Below, one piece after another: positions 41,181 through 49,653 of a DNA stretch of 50,081 nt. The stretch is from assembly GCF_023242365.1 (NCBI RefSeq), contig NZ_JALLIX010000047.1, positions 1 to 50,081 on the forward strand, given 5' to 3'. Positions within the stretch are counted from its first letter, which is position 1, and each line of letters opens with the position of its first letter. The translations under genes were made by a program, and so were the position numbers. The notes beneath the pieces were generated by a model. That model did no database searches. It was not told where the DNA came from and was given only the letters and a program-made list of their open reading frames with translations. This DNA is from Pseudomonas sp. MWU13-2100. GTDB lineage: Bacteria; Pseudomonadota; Gammaproteobacteria; Pseudomonadales; Pseudomonadaceae.

Positions 41181-42818
41181 TCAGGCGTCCAGCCAGACCT
41201 GCTCGGCGAACATGTAGCCCATGAACCCGCCCAACGGGTTGCTGCCATAGCCCTTGACGCGCTGGTCGACGGCATCGATGTTGCTGATGAACACCGGGAT
41301 GCCGATACCACAGTGGTCATGCGTCAGGGTCTGCATGTCCGCGTACATCTTGCTGCGCTTGGCGTCATCGGTTTCAGCACGGGCAAGCATCAGCAACTGG
41401 TCGAACTGGTCGTTCTTCCAGCCGGACTCGTTCCACGGCGCGCTCGACTGGAAGAACTGCGAAAACATCACGTCGGCGTTTGGCCGCGGGTTGATGTTGC
41501 CGAAGCTCAACGGGTGTTTCATCCAGTGGTTGGACCAGTAGCCGTCACTGGGCAGGCGGTTGACGTCGAGCTTGAGCCCGGCCTGTTTCGCCGATTGCTG
41601 CAACAGCACGGCGATGTCCACCGAACCGGTCGCCGCCGGCGAGGCCACCAGCGGCATGCTGATGCTGTCCATGCCGGCTTTCTTCAACAGGAACTTGGCT
41701 TTTTCCGGGTCATAGACGGTCTGTGGCAGGTCAGCGTTGTAGTAGCGCGAGCCGGGGGCAATCGGATGGTCGTTACCGACCACGGCAAAACCACGGAACA
41801 CGGCGGATTTGATCTGCTCGCGGTCCATCAGGTGCTTCATGGCCTGGGTGAATTCCGGACTTTTGCCGGGCATCTGGTCCTGGCGGATGATCAAGTCAGT
41901 GTAGTTGCCCGATGGCGCATCCACGACGCGGTGAGTGGCACTGGCCTTGATTCGCGTGGTGGAGCGCGGATTGACCTCGTTGATCATATGCACGTCGCCC
42001 GAGAGCAGCGCGTTGACCCGCGAAGGCTCGTCGGCAATGGCAATGAACTCGATCTCGTCCAGGTAAGGCAGGCCCGGTTTCCAGTAGCCGGTATTGCGCG
42101 CCGCAATCGAACGCACGCCTGGCTTGAACTCCTTGACCTTGAACGGCCCGGTACCGATGCCTTGATTGAAGTCGGTGGTGCCCTCCGGAACGATCAGCAG
42201 GTGCGAGACGGCGAGGATCGATGGCAGTTCGGCGTTGGGCGCGCTCAGGCGGATCTGTACTTCATTGGCAGCGGTGGCCTTGATCTCGGTGAACTGCTCC
42301 ATCAGCGGCATGACCTTGGAGCCGGTCAGCGGATCCTTGTGCCGCGACAGCGAGAACACCACGTCGGCGGCGCTCAGGGTTTTGCCGTTGTGGAAAGTCA
42401 CGTCCTTGCGCAGGGTGATGGTCCACAGCGTGGCATCGACGTTGTCGATGCGCTCGGCCAGCTCCAGTTGCGGCACCAGGTGGCTGTCGAAACGGGTCAG
42501 GCCGTTGTAGAACATATAGTGACGCGCGTAGTCGGTGGACAGCGCCCCCTTGGCCGGGTCCAGGGTATCGGCGGTGGAACTGGACATGCCGGCGACCCGA
42601 ATCCGACCACCCGGCTTGCCTTTGCCGGGACTCGCGGCCTCATCGGCAAACAGCTTGCCGGCGGCGCTGAACAGGCTACCGGTGCCTGCGGCGGCCACCC
42701 CGGCCACACCGAGCAACTGCAAGGCACTGCGGCGTGACATGCCGCGATTGAGTCCTTCGAATACCCTCAGGCTTTCCTGGCCGGAGATCAGATTGGAGTC
42801 GATCTTGTTGTCAGTCAT
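41181..42818 (-). CDS. ABC transporter substrate-binding protein (SBP_bac_5), Tat-exported, 545 aa
   Basis: A long N-terminus carries a twin-arginine signal (MSRRSALQLLG, Arg29-Arg30, then a hydrophobic stretch), so the folded protein is exported to the periplasm by Tat. The mature part is a family 5 peptide/opine/nickel binding protein (DATLWTITLRKDVTFHNGKTLSAADVVFS region, GTGPFKVKEF). Tat export is common for this group in Pseudomonas. It delivers the operon's unknown substrate. There are 48 bp to the DppB gene. Confidence 0.92.
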   Translation of the reverse strand: MTDNKIDSNLISGQESLRVFEGLNRGMSRRSALQLLGVAGVAAAGTGSLFSAAGKLFADEAASPGKGKPGGRIRVAGMSSSTADTLDPAKGALSTDYARHYMFYNGLTRFDSHLVPQLELAERIDNVDATLWTITLRKDVTFHNGKTLSAADVVFSLSRHKDPLTGSKVMPLMEQFTEIKATAANEVQIRLSAPNAELPSILAVSHLLIVPEGTTDFNQGIGTGPFKVKEFKPGVRSIAARNTGYWKPGLPYLDEIEFIAIADEPSRVNALLSGDVHMINEVNPRSTTRIKASATHRVVDAPSGNYTDLIIRQDQMPGKSPEFTQAMKHLMDREQIKSAVFRGFAVVGNDHPIAPGSRYYNADLPQTVYDPEKAKFLLKKAGMDSISMPLVASPAATGSVDIAVLLQQSAKQAGLKLDVNRLPSDGYWSNHWMKHPLSFGNINPRPNADVMFSQFFQSSAPWNESGWKNDQFDQLLMLARAETDDAKRSKMYADMQTLTHDHCGIGIPVFISNIDAVDQRVKGYGSNPLGGFMGYMFAEQVWLDA

Positions 42819-42910
42819 ATCAGCTGTACCTGTCGATAATGAGAAGGCTCATGCTCACGGTTGTCCGGAGCGTCTTGAAACGCAAACGACGGTGATGCCA
42901 CCACTTCAAC

Positions 42911-44185
42911 TCAATGCAAATAGTCCTGGAGCCGGTAATAGGCGCCCACCAGCGGCAAGAACCACGGTTTACCGAAATGCCCGGGAATCGCCGGCCAGTC
43001 GAGTTCGCGCCAGGGGTTGGCCTCGACGTTACCGGCCATCACCTCGGCCATCACCTGGCCCATGTGCACCGACATCTGCACCCCATGGCCGCTGTAGCCC
43101 ATGGAGTGATACACGCCGCCATGCTGGCCGGCACGGGGTAACCGGTCGGACGTCATGTCCACCAGCCCGCCCCAGCAATAGTCGATCTTCACGCCGGCCA
43201 ACGGCGGGAACATCTGCACCATCGCCGCCCGCAGCACCTTGCCGCTCTTGGCGTCGGAGACGCCGTCGGACATCGCGAACCGCGCACGCCCGCCAAACAG
43301 CAGGCGGTTGTCCGGGGTCAGGCGGAAGTAGTTACCGATCATGCGGCTGGTGACATAGGCTCGCCGACCGGGCAGTAACTGCTCGATCAGCGCCTGGGGC
43401 AGGACCTCGGTGGCGATCACGAAACTGCCCACCGGCACGATCCGCCGCCGGTACCAGCCCAACCCGCCGTGCTGACAGGCGCCGGTCGCCAGCAGCACCT
43501 GCCCGGCGTGCAGAGCCCCCTTGGCGGTGTTGACCTGATAACCGCCGGCCCGGGTTTTCCAGTCCTTCACCGGCGTGTCCTGATAGATCAACGCACCGCG
43601 ACGTACGGCGGCCTCGGCCAGACCGACACCGAAGCGCCCGACATGCATCTGCACGCCGTTGCGCTGCAGCAGGCCACCGTGGAACTGGGCCGAGTCGACT
43701 TCAGCGCGAATCTGCTCGGCAGACAGCAACTCGACATCGGCATCGACTTCCCGGCGAATCAATTCGCAGGTCCGTGCCAGGCCCTCGTAGTGCATCGGCT
43801 TGGCGGCCAGTTTGAGCTTGCCGTTTCGCTTGAGGTCGCAAGCGATCTGCTCCTGCTCCACCAGCGAAACCACGCTTTGCACGGCACTCTCGTAGGCTTT
43901 GTAATAGGCTCGCGCCCGATCGGCACCGAGGCTGGCGCTCAAGCCGGCGTAATCCTGGGCCACGCCGGTATTGCACTGCCCGCCGTTGCGCCCCGAGGCT
44001 TCGCCGATCACCCGCCCGGCCTCCAGCACCACCACACTGGCGCCCTTCGAGGCCAGCGCCCGAGCCGCTGCCAGGCCGGTGAAACCGCCACCGATGACGG
44101 CCACGTCGACCTGCCCGGGCAATGCGCCGAGCTGTGCACCGGTAAACGCCGGTGCGGTGTCGAGCCAGTAGGATTCACTGCCCAT
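42911..44185 (-). CDS. FAD-dependent amine oxidase, PuuB/OrdL-like, 424 aa
   Basis: A DAO-superfamily flavoprotein of the gamma-glutamylputrescine oxidase type: N-terminal YWLDTAP, dinucleotide motif VIGGGFTGLAAARAL (near 30-45), GRNGGQCNTGV, and C-terminal GYSGHGVQMSVHMGQVMAE. It oxidises a primary or secondary amine to an aldehyde with O2 or a quinone. Second gene of the long operon, it may work on the product of the ArgE-like step or on a different amine. The aldehyde so formed would feed gabD. It stops 92 bp before the binding protein start. Confidence 0.9.
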   Translation of the reverse strand: MGSESYWLDTAPAFTGAQLGALPGQVDVAVIGGGFTGLAAARALASKGASVVVLEAGRVIGEASGRNGGQCNTGVAQDYAGLSASLGADRARAYYKAYESAVQSVVSLVEQEQIACDLKRNGKLKLAAKPMHYEGLARTCELIRREVDADVELLSAEQIRAEVDSAQFHGGLLQRNGVQMHVGRFGVGLAEAAVRRGALIYQDTPVKDWKTRAGGYQVNTAKGALHAGQVLLATGACQHGGLGWYRRRIVPVGSFVIATEVLPQALIEQLLPGRRAYVTSRMIGNYFRLTPDNRLLFGGRARFAMSDGVSDAKSGKVLRAAMVQMFPPLAGVKIDYCWGGLVDMTSDRLPRAGQHGGVYHSMGYSGHGVQMSVHMGQVMAEVMAGNVEANPWRELDWPAIPGHFGKPWFLPLVGAYYRLQDYLH

Positions 44186-44223
44186 GTCTGATCCGCCTAT
44201 GCCAAGAAGACTACCGTTACGAC

Positions 44224-44892
44224 TCAGAGACCGACCAGCGCGGCCAGCCCACCGATGTCGCTGATCTGCTGATAGCCGTAGAAAGCGTTGCCCGGGACTT
44301 CGTGGCCACGGGCAACGAAAGCCTTGTTGCGGATCTTCATGTCGTGGGCCGGCATCAGGTCGTAACGGAAGCTCGACGACACATGCAAGATGTCCTCCGG
44401 GCCGCAGTTGAGGTTGTCGAGCATGTACTCGAACGCCGCCAGACGCGGTTTGTAGGCCTGTGCCTGTTCGGCGGTAAAGACCTTGTGAAAGGGTGCGCCG
44501 AGCTTGTCGACGTTGGACATGATCTGGCTGTCGCTGGCGTTGGAGAAAATCACCAGGGGGATCTTGTCGGCGATTTTCGACAGACCGGCCGGTACGTCCG
44601 GGTGCGGGCCCCAGGTCGGCACGGCGTCGTAATACAGCTGGCCTTCGTCACGGTATTCGATGCCCCAACGCTTGCAGGTCCGGGCCAGGGCGGTCTTGAG
44701 GATTTCGTCATACGGCCTCCAGTCACCCATGACCTGGTCCAGGCGATAGGCCGAGAAGTCCTTGACGAACTGGTCCATCTGCTCGGGCACGACACGATCG
44801 GCGAACAGCTCGCGAGTCATCGTACCCATGTGGAAATTGGTCAGCGTACCGTAGCAGTCGAACGTAATGAATTTGGGACGAAGAAAGCTCAT
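44224..44892 (-). CDS. Haloacid dehalogenase type II-like HAD hydrolase, 222 aa
   Basis: HAD motif I FDCYGTL with nucleophile Asp12, motif II FSNAS, motif III Lys in AYKPRLAAFEYML and motif IV-like VSSSFRYDL. The pattern matches L-2-haloacid dehalogenase-like proteins, though motif IV has SSSFRYD where S.N.WD is usual in true dehalogenases, so dehalogenation is doubtful. It is the first gene of the long reverse operon, 38 bp before the PuuB-like gene. A phosphatase or hydrolase on a pathway intermediate is as likely. Confidence 0.85.
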   Translation of the reverse strand: MSFLRPKFITFDCYGTLTNFHMGTMTRELFADRVVPEQMDQFVKDFSAYRLDQVMGDWRPYDEILKTALARTCKRWGIEYRDEGQLYYDAVPTWGPHPDVPAGLSKIADKIPLVIFSNASDSQIMSNVDKLGAPFHKVFTAEQAQAYKPRLAAFEYMLDNLNCGPEDILHVSSSFRYDLMPAHDMKIRNKAFVARGHEVPGNAFYGYQQISDIGGLAALVGL

Positions 44893-45190
44893 TGAGTGCG
44901 GTCCTGAAGTTCGTTGAGGTCATGGCGTGACAAGCATTCGCTCCGTTTCAGGAGCCGTGCTGCGACGCTGCAGCACATCGTCATTACAACACCGTGAAAT
45001 CAGCAGATGGCGTTAAAAGCGACCTCTGCTCAATACAAACCACCGTTTTGGCACCTCACCTCAGCAGACTTTGCGGGTCGCTCCAGCCTTGGGCAAACCC
45101 CGTATTCATGCGCTCTTATGGACCTTTATAGTCCTAACGGACCGCAATGCGCACTGAACCACCGCAGAACCTGCGTCGGGCCGAACGAAA
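44893..45190 (-). promoter_or_regulatory. Promoter region of the long reverse operon, with GGAC/GTCC repeats
   Basis: No gene is seen. At 45120-45142 three alternating half-sites occur, GGAC-N7-GTCC-N4-GGAC, flanked by two ATGCGC. This is a possible regulator site for the operon that starts at 44892. No confident -35/-10 pair was found by eye. Confidence 0.35.
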
Positions 45191-45218
45191 ACGGGCGCTT
45201 CCCTGAGGAAGCGCCCGT
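45191..45218 (-). terminator. Rho-independent terminator of the aldehyde dehydrogenase gene
   Basis: A perfect 12-bp stem (ACGGGCGCTTCC at 45191-45202 with its inverse at 45207-45218) and 4-nt loop, followed on the reverse strand by TTTTCGTT. It would end transcription coming from 45417 leftwards. Confidence 0.85.
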
Positions 45219-45264
45219 CTGGGTGCAGTTTGAACCCCTGAGGTGCGATGTCGTGCCATGCACT

Positions 45265-45397
45265 TGTGGCGAGGGAGCTTGCTCCCGTTCGACTGTGAAG
45301 CAGTCGCGGAAGCGCCTGACAGGTTTTACTTGAAGCACCGCAGTGGCTGGTTTTGGGGGCGCTTCGCACCCCAGCGGGAGCAAGCTCCCTCGCCACA
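45265..45397. repeat. REP doublet, TGTGGCGAGG family
   Basis: TGTGGCGAGGGAGCTTGCTC and following bases (45265-45287) are the exact inverse of 45375-45397, giving 23 bp perfect arms. Each arm also folds on itself (GGGAGCTTGCTCCC). It lies between the dehydrogenase stop and its terminator. Confidence 0.88.
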
Positions 45398-45416
45398 GGG
45401 GGTTATGTTCTGCGCG

Positions 45417-46889
45417 TTACTGCACGATATCGATCAGCACACTCTTGAAGCGCAAATTGGCCTCGAATGCTTCGCGCCCCAGATCCTTGCCGATCCCGGA
45501 ACGTTTGTAGCCGCCGGTCGGCAGGATGTAGTCGTTACTGCGTCCGTAACGATTGACCCACACGGTCCCCGCCTCCAGGCGCCGAACCAGGCGCAAGGCG
45601 CGATTGAGATCGGCCGTGTGCACACCCGCCGCCAGGCCGTAGGTCGCATGCGAAGCCAGGTTCAGCGCCTGCTCTTCGTCGTCGAACGCCTGCACCGTCA
45701 ACACCGGGCCAAAAATTTCTTCGCAGACTGCCGGATTCTGGTTATCCAGACCGACCAGCAAGGTCGGCTGGTAATAGGCCCCGCCCAGGCCTTCGAAGAG
45801 CCCGCCGCCGCTGAGCACTTCGGCACCGGCCTGGCGCGAGCGCTGGACGATGCCATCAATGCGACTGGCTTGCAGCCGGGAAATGATCGGCGACAGCGTG
45901 CTCTCGGACAACCAGGTCGGCCCAGGGCGCAGTTCCTCGAAATACGCCTGCAAGTGGGCAATGAACGGTTCCATGATCGAACGCTGGATCAACAACCGGG
46001 AACCGGACACACACACCTGCCCGGCATTTCCGGTAATGGCCAGGGCCACCGTGCGCGCGGTCTTGGCGATATCCGGCACATCGGCGAAAACCAGTTGCGG
46101 GCTCTTGCCACCGAGTTCCAGGGTGACCGGTTTCGGACCGACCAGTGCGCAGGTGGACATGATGCTCGAACCGGTCGCGGTGGAGCCGGTGAAGGTCACC
46201 TTGCCCACCCGTGGATGCCGACACAACGCGTCGCCGGTGATACGACCATCGCCCTGGATCACATTGAAGATCCCCGCCGGCATGCCCGCCTGCACCGCCA
46301 ACTCGGCAAAGCGCAGACTGGAGAACGGCGTCAATTCCGACGGCTTGAGGACCACCGCATTACCGGCCGCCAATGCCGGGGCGACTTTCCAGGAGGCCAT
46401 GCTCAACGGAAAATTCCACGGCGCAATGGCGGCAATCACCCCGTAAGGTTCGGCGATCTGCATGCCCAATCGGTCGGTCTGGGTGGCAGCGACCTGGCCG
46501 CCGTGCTTGTCCGCCAACTCGGCAAAGAAGCGAATGCCCTCGGCGACATAGGGAATATCCCAGGCGATCACATCTTTATGCGGGCGGGTCGAGCCCACCG
46601 CCTCCAGCGGCGCCAGGACGGCAGCATCAGCTTCGATCAAATCGGCCCAGCGGCGCATGACCCGTGCCCGCTCCCGGGGTGGGCGACTGGCCCAATCGCT
46701 GCGATTAAACGCCTGCCAGGCACCCTCGACCGCTTCATCCACCAGATCGACATGGGCAATCGGCAACTGCGCATAGACCTGGCCATCCGAGGGTCGCACA
46801 ACGTCCAGCCCCGGTTGCGCATCACGGTATTTGCCAGCAATGAAATGAGCGCTGCGCACAGCGATAAGGCAAGGATCGAAGCTATCCAT
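45417..46889 (-). CDS. NAD(P)-dependent aldehyde dehydrogenase, 490 aa
   Basis: Complete aldehyde dehydrogenase: APWNFP (Asn), LELGGKSPQ (Glu) and GQVCVSGSR (Cys). It is the third full-length enzyme of this superfamily in the window and differs clearly from the other two. The ATG at 46889 follows TGGAG at six bases; the extended frame upstream is intergenic. It is divergent from the GNAT gene with 242 bp between, and monocistronic with its own terminator. The substrate is unknown; betaine-aldehyde or aminoaldehyde types are possible. Confidence 0.91.
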   Translation of the reverse strand: MDSFDPCLIAVRSAHFIAGKYRDAQPGLDVVRPSDGQVYAQLPIAHVDLVDEAVEGAWQAFNRSDWASRPPRERARVMRRWADLIEADAAVLAPLEAVGSTRPHKDVIAWDIPYVAEGIRFFAELADKHGGQVAATQTDRLGMQIAEPYGVIAAIAPWNFPLSMASWKVAPALAAGNAVVLKPSELTPFSSLRFAELAVQAGMPAGIFNVIQGDGRITGDALCRHPRVGKVTFTGSTATGSSIMSTCALVGPKPVTLELGGKSPQLVFADVPDIAKTARTVALAITGNAGQVCVSGSRLLIQRSIMEPFIAHLQAYFEELRPGPTWLSESTLSPIISRLQASRIDGIVQRSRQAGAEVLSGGGLFEGLGGAYYQPTLLVGLDNQNPAVCEEIFGPVLTVQAFDDEEQALNLASHATYGLAAGVHTADLNRALRLVRRLEAGTVWVNRYGRSNDYILPTGGYKRSGIGKDLGREAFEANLRFKSVLIDIVQ

Positions 46890-47131
46890 GGAGCACTCCA
46901 AAAGAGGGATGGCGAGTCGTGAAGCCAGGCCTCCATCGTAGAAAAAAAACGCAAGCATTTGCTGCCGACCTTGCGCGGCAATTAAGTAGTAAGTGTGGTC
47001 TGCGGGTCTTGGGCGCGGGGAATCTGCCGAATGCTCCGGGCCCTCTTGCCAGGCCTTCACGCAGATGGGATACAGGCAGCCTCGTGCCGCAAAACCGCTC
47101 GCTCATGCACACTGTTTAACGGAGACTCGCC

Positions 47132-47989
47132 ATGTCCGCCCCACAACCTGTTGCTTATCTCTATCGCCCGATGACAGCCGCCGACCTGCCCTCGGCCCAT
47201 GCCTTGTCCGTGCAACTGAAGTGGCCCCATCGCCTGGACGACTGGGCCATGTTGCAACGGGTCAGCGAAGGCTTCGTGGTCCTGGATGGCGAGCGTCTGA
47301 TCGGCACGGCATTCGCCTGTCCGCAAGGCAAGTTCGCGACCATCGGCCTGGTGATCGTCAGTGACGACTATCAGGGTCAGGGCATCGGTCGCCAGTTGAT
47401 GGAACGGGCACTTGAAGCCTGCCGGTCACGTACTCCGATGCTGAACGCCACCCTCGCCGGCGCGCCGCTTTACACCAGCCAGGGCTTTATCGAGTTCGGC
47501 CGGATTCAGCAACATCAAGGTCAAGCCCATGTCCCCGCCCCCGAGCCATTGGCCGACGGTGAAGTGTGTCGACCTTTGCACGCAGCCGATCGGACTCGTC
47601 AACTGACGCTGGCCAACGCAGCCAGCGGGCTGGACCGCAAAGCCGTGCTCACGGTTCTACAGGATGTGGTCGAGCATTCGGTGGGCATCGAGCGCGACGG
47701 ACAGTTGCGCGCCTTTGCCCTGCTGCGCCCATTTGGTCGTGGCCGTTGCATCGGCCCGGTGGTCGCCGAAAACCCCGGACAAGCCAAACACCTGATCGCC
47801 GCGTTACTGGCCGAGGTGCCGGACGCGTTCGTACGTATCGACATTCCAGCGGACAGTGGCTTGAGCGAGTGGCTGGAATCGGCCGGTCTCAAGCAGGTCG
47901 ACACCGTGGCGCAAATGGCGCGCGGCACACCGCCACAGGCGGCCGACGGCGTCCGCCAGTTCGCACTTGTCACCCAAGCCATCGGTTGA
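47132..47989 (+). CDS. GNAT N-acetyltransferase with two GNAT-like halves, 285 aa
   Basis: The first half (about 8-125) has the acetyl-CoA motif (VIVSDDYQGQGIGRQLMERAL). The second half (about 150-280) is a shorter GNAT-like fold (DGQLRAFALLRPFGRGRCIGPVVA) without the full Q/RxxGxG motif, so only one half is likely to bind acetyl-CoA. Such double proteins act on small amines or amino acids; the target is unknown. It starts a two-gene unit with the cupin 65 bp later. Confidence 0.88.
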   Translation: MSAPQPVAYLYRPMTAADLPSAHALSVQLKWPHRLDDWAMLQRVSEGFVVLDGERLIGTAFACPQGKFATIGLVIVSDDYQGQGIGRQLMERALEACRSRTPMLNATLAGAPLYTSQGFIEFGRIQQHQGQAHVPAPEPLADGEVCRPLHAADRTRQLTLANAASGLDRKAVLTVLQDVVEHSVGIERDGQLRAFALLRPFGRGRCIGPVVAENPGQAKHLIAALLAEVPDAFVRIDIPADSGLSEWLESAGLKQVDTVAQMARGTPPQAADGVRQFALVTQAIG

Positions 47990-48054
47990 CCATCGCGAGC
48001 GAAGAACCAGCCGCTATCCCCCTCAACAGCCCATTACCAGGGAGCGTCACCCGC

Positions 48055-48768
48055 ATGTCTGAACCTACCGTTGTGCTTTTGGCTCGCGCTGACGGCAGCC
48101 GTGTCACCACGCCTTTCAACACCATGCCCTTGAGCGCCGCCGATCCATTCGGGGAACACCGTCAGATCGCCTACACCGGGACCGACGGTATCTGCGCGGG
48201 GATTGTGAGCACAGGCCTGGCACTCGATATCGATGTTTTTCCGCACACGGAAATGATCGTGATCCACGCCGGTAACGTCGTGCTGCAATCCCAGGGCCAG
48301 ACGTTGAAACTGGGCATCGGCGCGAGCGCGGTGATCGGACGCGGCACGACCTTCCGGTTGCTGGCGCAGCCCGATACCCGCTGGGCCTTCTGTGCCGTCA
48401 TCGACCCTGCGGCTGAACCGAGACCAGGGCTGACAGCGCTGGACCGGCAAGCGCTGCTCTCGCCTTCGGCCGCCCCGGAAGCCCACATCCTGATCGGCCC
48501 CACCCCGCAGTGCAGGTCGGGCAATGCCTTCGAAGACACCAGTACCGACCTGCGCGTCGGCGTCTGGGACTCGACGCCCTACGAACGCCAGGGGCGGGCG
48601 CACAAACTCAATGAGCTGATGCACCTGATTGAAGGCAGTGTCACCTTGCAGGCCGCCGATGGTACGAGTTTGACGGTCAACACCGGTGATACGGTATTCG
48701 TACCGCAAGGCACACCGTGCGCGTGGAAAAGTACCCGTTATGTACGCAAGTTCTACGCGGTGAAATAG
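48055..48768 (+). CDS. Cupin domain protein, 237 aa
   Basis: Two cupin-like halves: a first one around residues 60-110 (DIDVFPHTEMIVIHAGNVVLQ) and a canonical C-terminal one around 180-230 (LNELMHLIEGSVTLQAADG, TGDTVFVPQGTPCAWKS). It resembles EutQ/DUF861-type cupins, sugar or acid binding proteins often found beside catabolic genes. There is no signal peptide. The ATG at 48055 follows GGGAGCG. It probably shares a transcript with the GNAT gene. The catalytic role is not defined. Confidence 0.85.
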   Translation: MSEPTVVLLARADGSRVTTPFNTMPLSAADPFGEHRQIAYTGTDGICAGIVSTGLALDIDVFPHTEMIVIHAGNVVLQSQGQTLKLGIGASAVIGRGTTFRLLAQPDTRWAFCAVIDPAAEPRPGLTALDRQALLSPSAAPEAHILIGPTPQCRSGNAFEDTSTDLRVGVWDSTPYERQGRAHKLNELMHLIEGSVTLQAADGTSLTVNTGDTVFVPQGTPCAWKSTRYVRKFYAVK

Positions 48769-48779
48769 AGCCCCATCTA

Positions 48780-49079
48780 TCGGTGGTGGCGCAGCAAAGG
48801 CGCTTTATTGAGGGACGTTTACGAGCGCACAGCGTTGACCTTCGTCCCCCCCCCGACACCGGGAATCTGGAACAGGATTTGATTGAGCATTTGCGCTCGC
48901 TTTGGAGCTGGTGGCGGTCGTCAAGCGCTGGGGAAATCGTCGATGGTCCTGCGGTGGATGTTGCCGTCTCGATGCTCACAGGCATGTCCTGGCTGCATCT
49001 GGTCACCGCTAACCTGGGGAATCTTGATGACATCGACAATTCGGTCGCGGTGATCGTCAAAGGCCTGAGAGTTCGCTAG
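48780..49079 (+). pseudogene. TetR/AcrR family regulator remnant (C-terminal part)
   Basis: In one frame the text RRFIEGRLRAHSVDLRPPPD then TGNLEQDLIEHLRSLW resembles the start of TetR ligand domains, where DTGSLRGDLLAHL-like sequence is usual. It continues for about 70 residues to a stop at 49079. The N-terminal helix-turn-helix is missing and the frame runs into the cupin gene without an RBS. The gene is therefore a remnant. It lies next to a truncated efflux outer-membrane gene, as in RND efflux operons. Confidence 0.5.
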
Positions 49080-49203
49080 CCGGGAGGGGGCCAAGGTTTT
49101 TTTCGCCCATAACGACACTGACAGTTCTTATTAGCTTTATCGCACGTCCAACCGCTCATCGTTCTTCGCTGCAAGTTCGTCTTTACGCCAGAGAGTAACG
49201 TTC

Positions 49204-49482
49204 ATGAATAGTCGAAAACGTGAGGAGTTTACGGACCTGCGATCCGGACGCTCCTTTGCCGCCAACGTGTCAGCTGCAGTCTTGCTGCTCCTGCTGGCCG
49301 TTTGCTCTTTCAGCGACCTGAAGCCCCAGTCCAGCCTGCTCTCACCCGGGGATGCCGGTGAAACCCTGGCCAATAGCGGTATCGCGTTATCGCCTGCTGC
49401 TTGGCCAAGCGAAACCTGGTGGACCAGCTTCAACGATGCACAGCTCAACACCTTGGTTGAAGAAGCACTCGCAAATAGATGA
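49204..49482 (+). pseudogene. Truncated RND efflux outer-membrane factor (OprM/NodT family), 92 aa
   Basis: The N-terminal 92 residues of an outer-membrane efflux protein: hydrophobic segment with LLLLAVCSF (lipobox-like Cys), then SETWWTSFNDAQLNTLVEEALANR, the typical first conserved block (W...F.D..L..L...AL..N) of the family. A stop follows where about 380 more residues are expected. No membrane-fusion or RND pump genes are near. It is a decay product of an efflux operon together with the TetR remnant. Confidence 0.7.
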
Positions 49483-49499
49483 GAAGAGACAAGAACAAG

Positions 49500-49532
49500 A
49501 AAGCACCGCCAAGCTAATGCCTGCGGGGCTTT
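49500..49532 (-). terminator. Terminator of tRNA-Leu
   Basis: On the reverse strand AAAGCCCCGC and GCGGTGCTTT form a stem with one mismatch, followed by CTTGTTCTTGTCTC. It lies 34 bp past the tRNA 3' end. Confidence 0.65.
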
Positions 49533-49566
49533 CTGAGAAGGATTGAGAATCCTTGAGAATCGAAAA

Positions 49567-49653
49567 TGGTGCCCGAAGCCGGAATCGAACCGGCACGCCC
49601 TTACGAGCGGGGGATTTTAAGTCCCATGCGTCTACCAGTTTCGCCATTCGGGC
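49567..49653 (-). tRNA. tRNA-Leu (anticodon TAA)
   Basis: Reverse strand begins GCCCGAATGGCGAAACTGGT and ends TTCGGGCACCA, with a 7-bp acceptor stem. The anticodon loop ACTTAAAAT gives TAA, and the long variable arm is typical of leucine tRNA (87 nt including encoded CCA). The T-loop GGTTCGATTCC is intact. Confidence 0.97.

Noticed and set aside
44224..44892. True haloacid dehalogenase
   Set aside because: Motif I and Lys are present, but the last motif is not that of proven dehalogenases and the operon gives no halogenated substrate.
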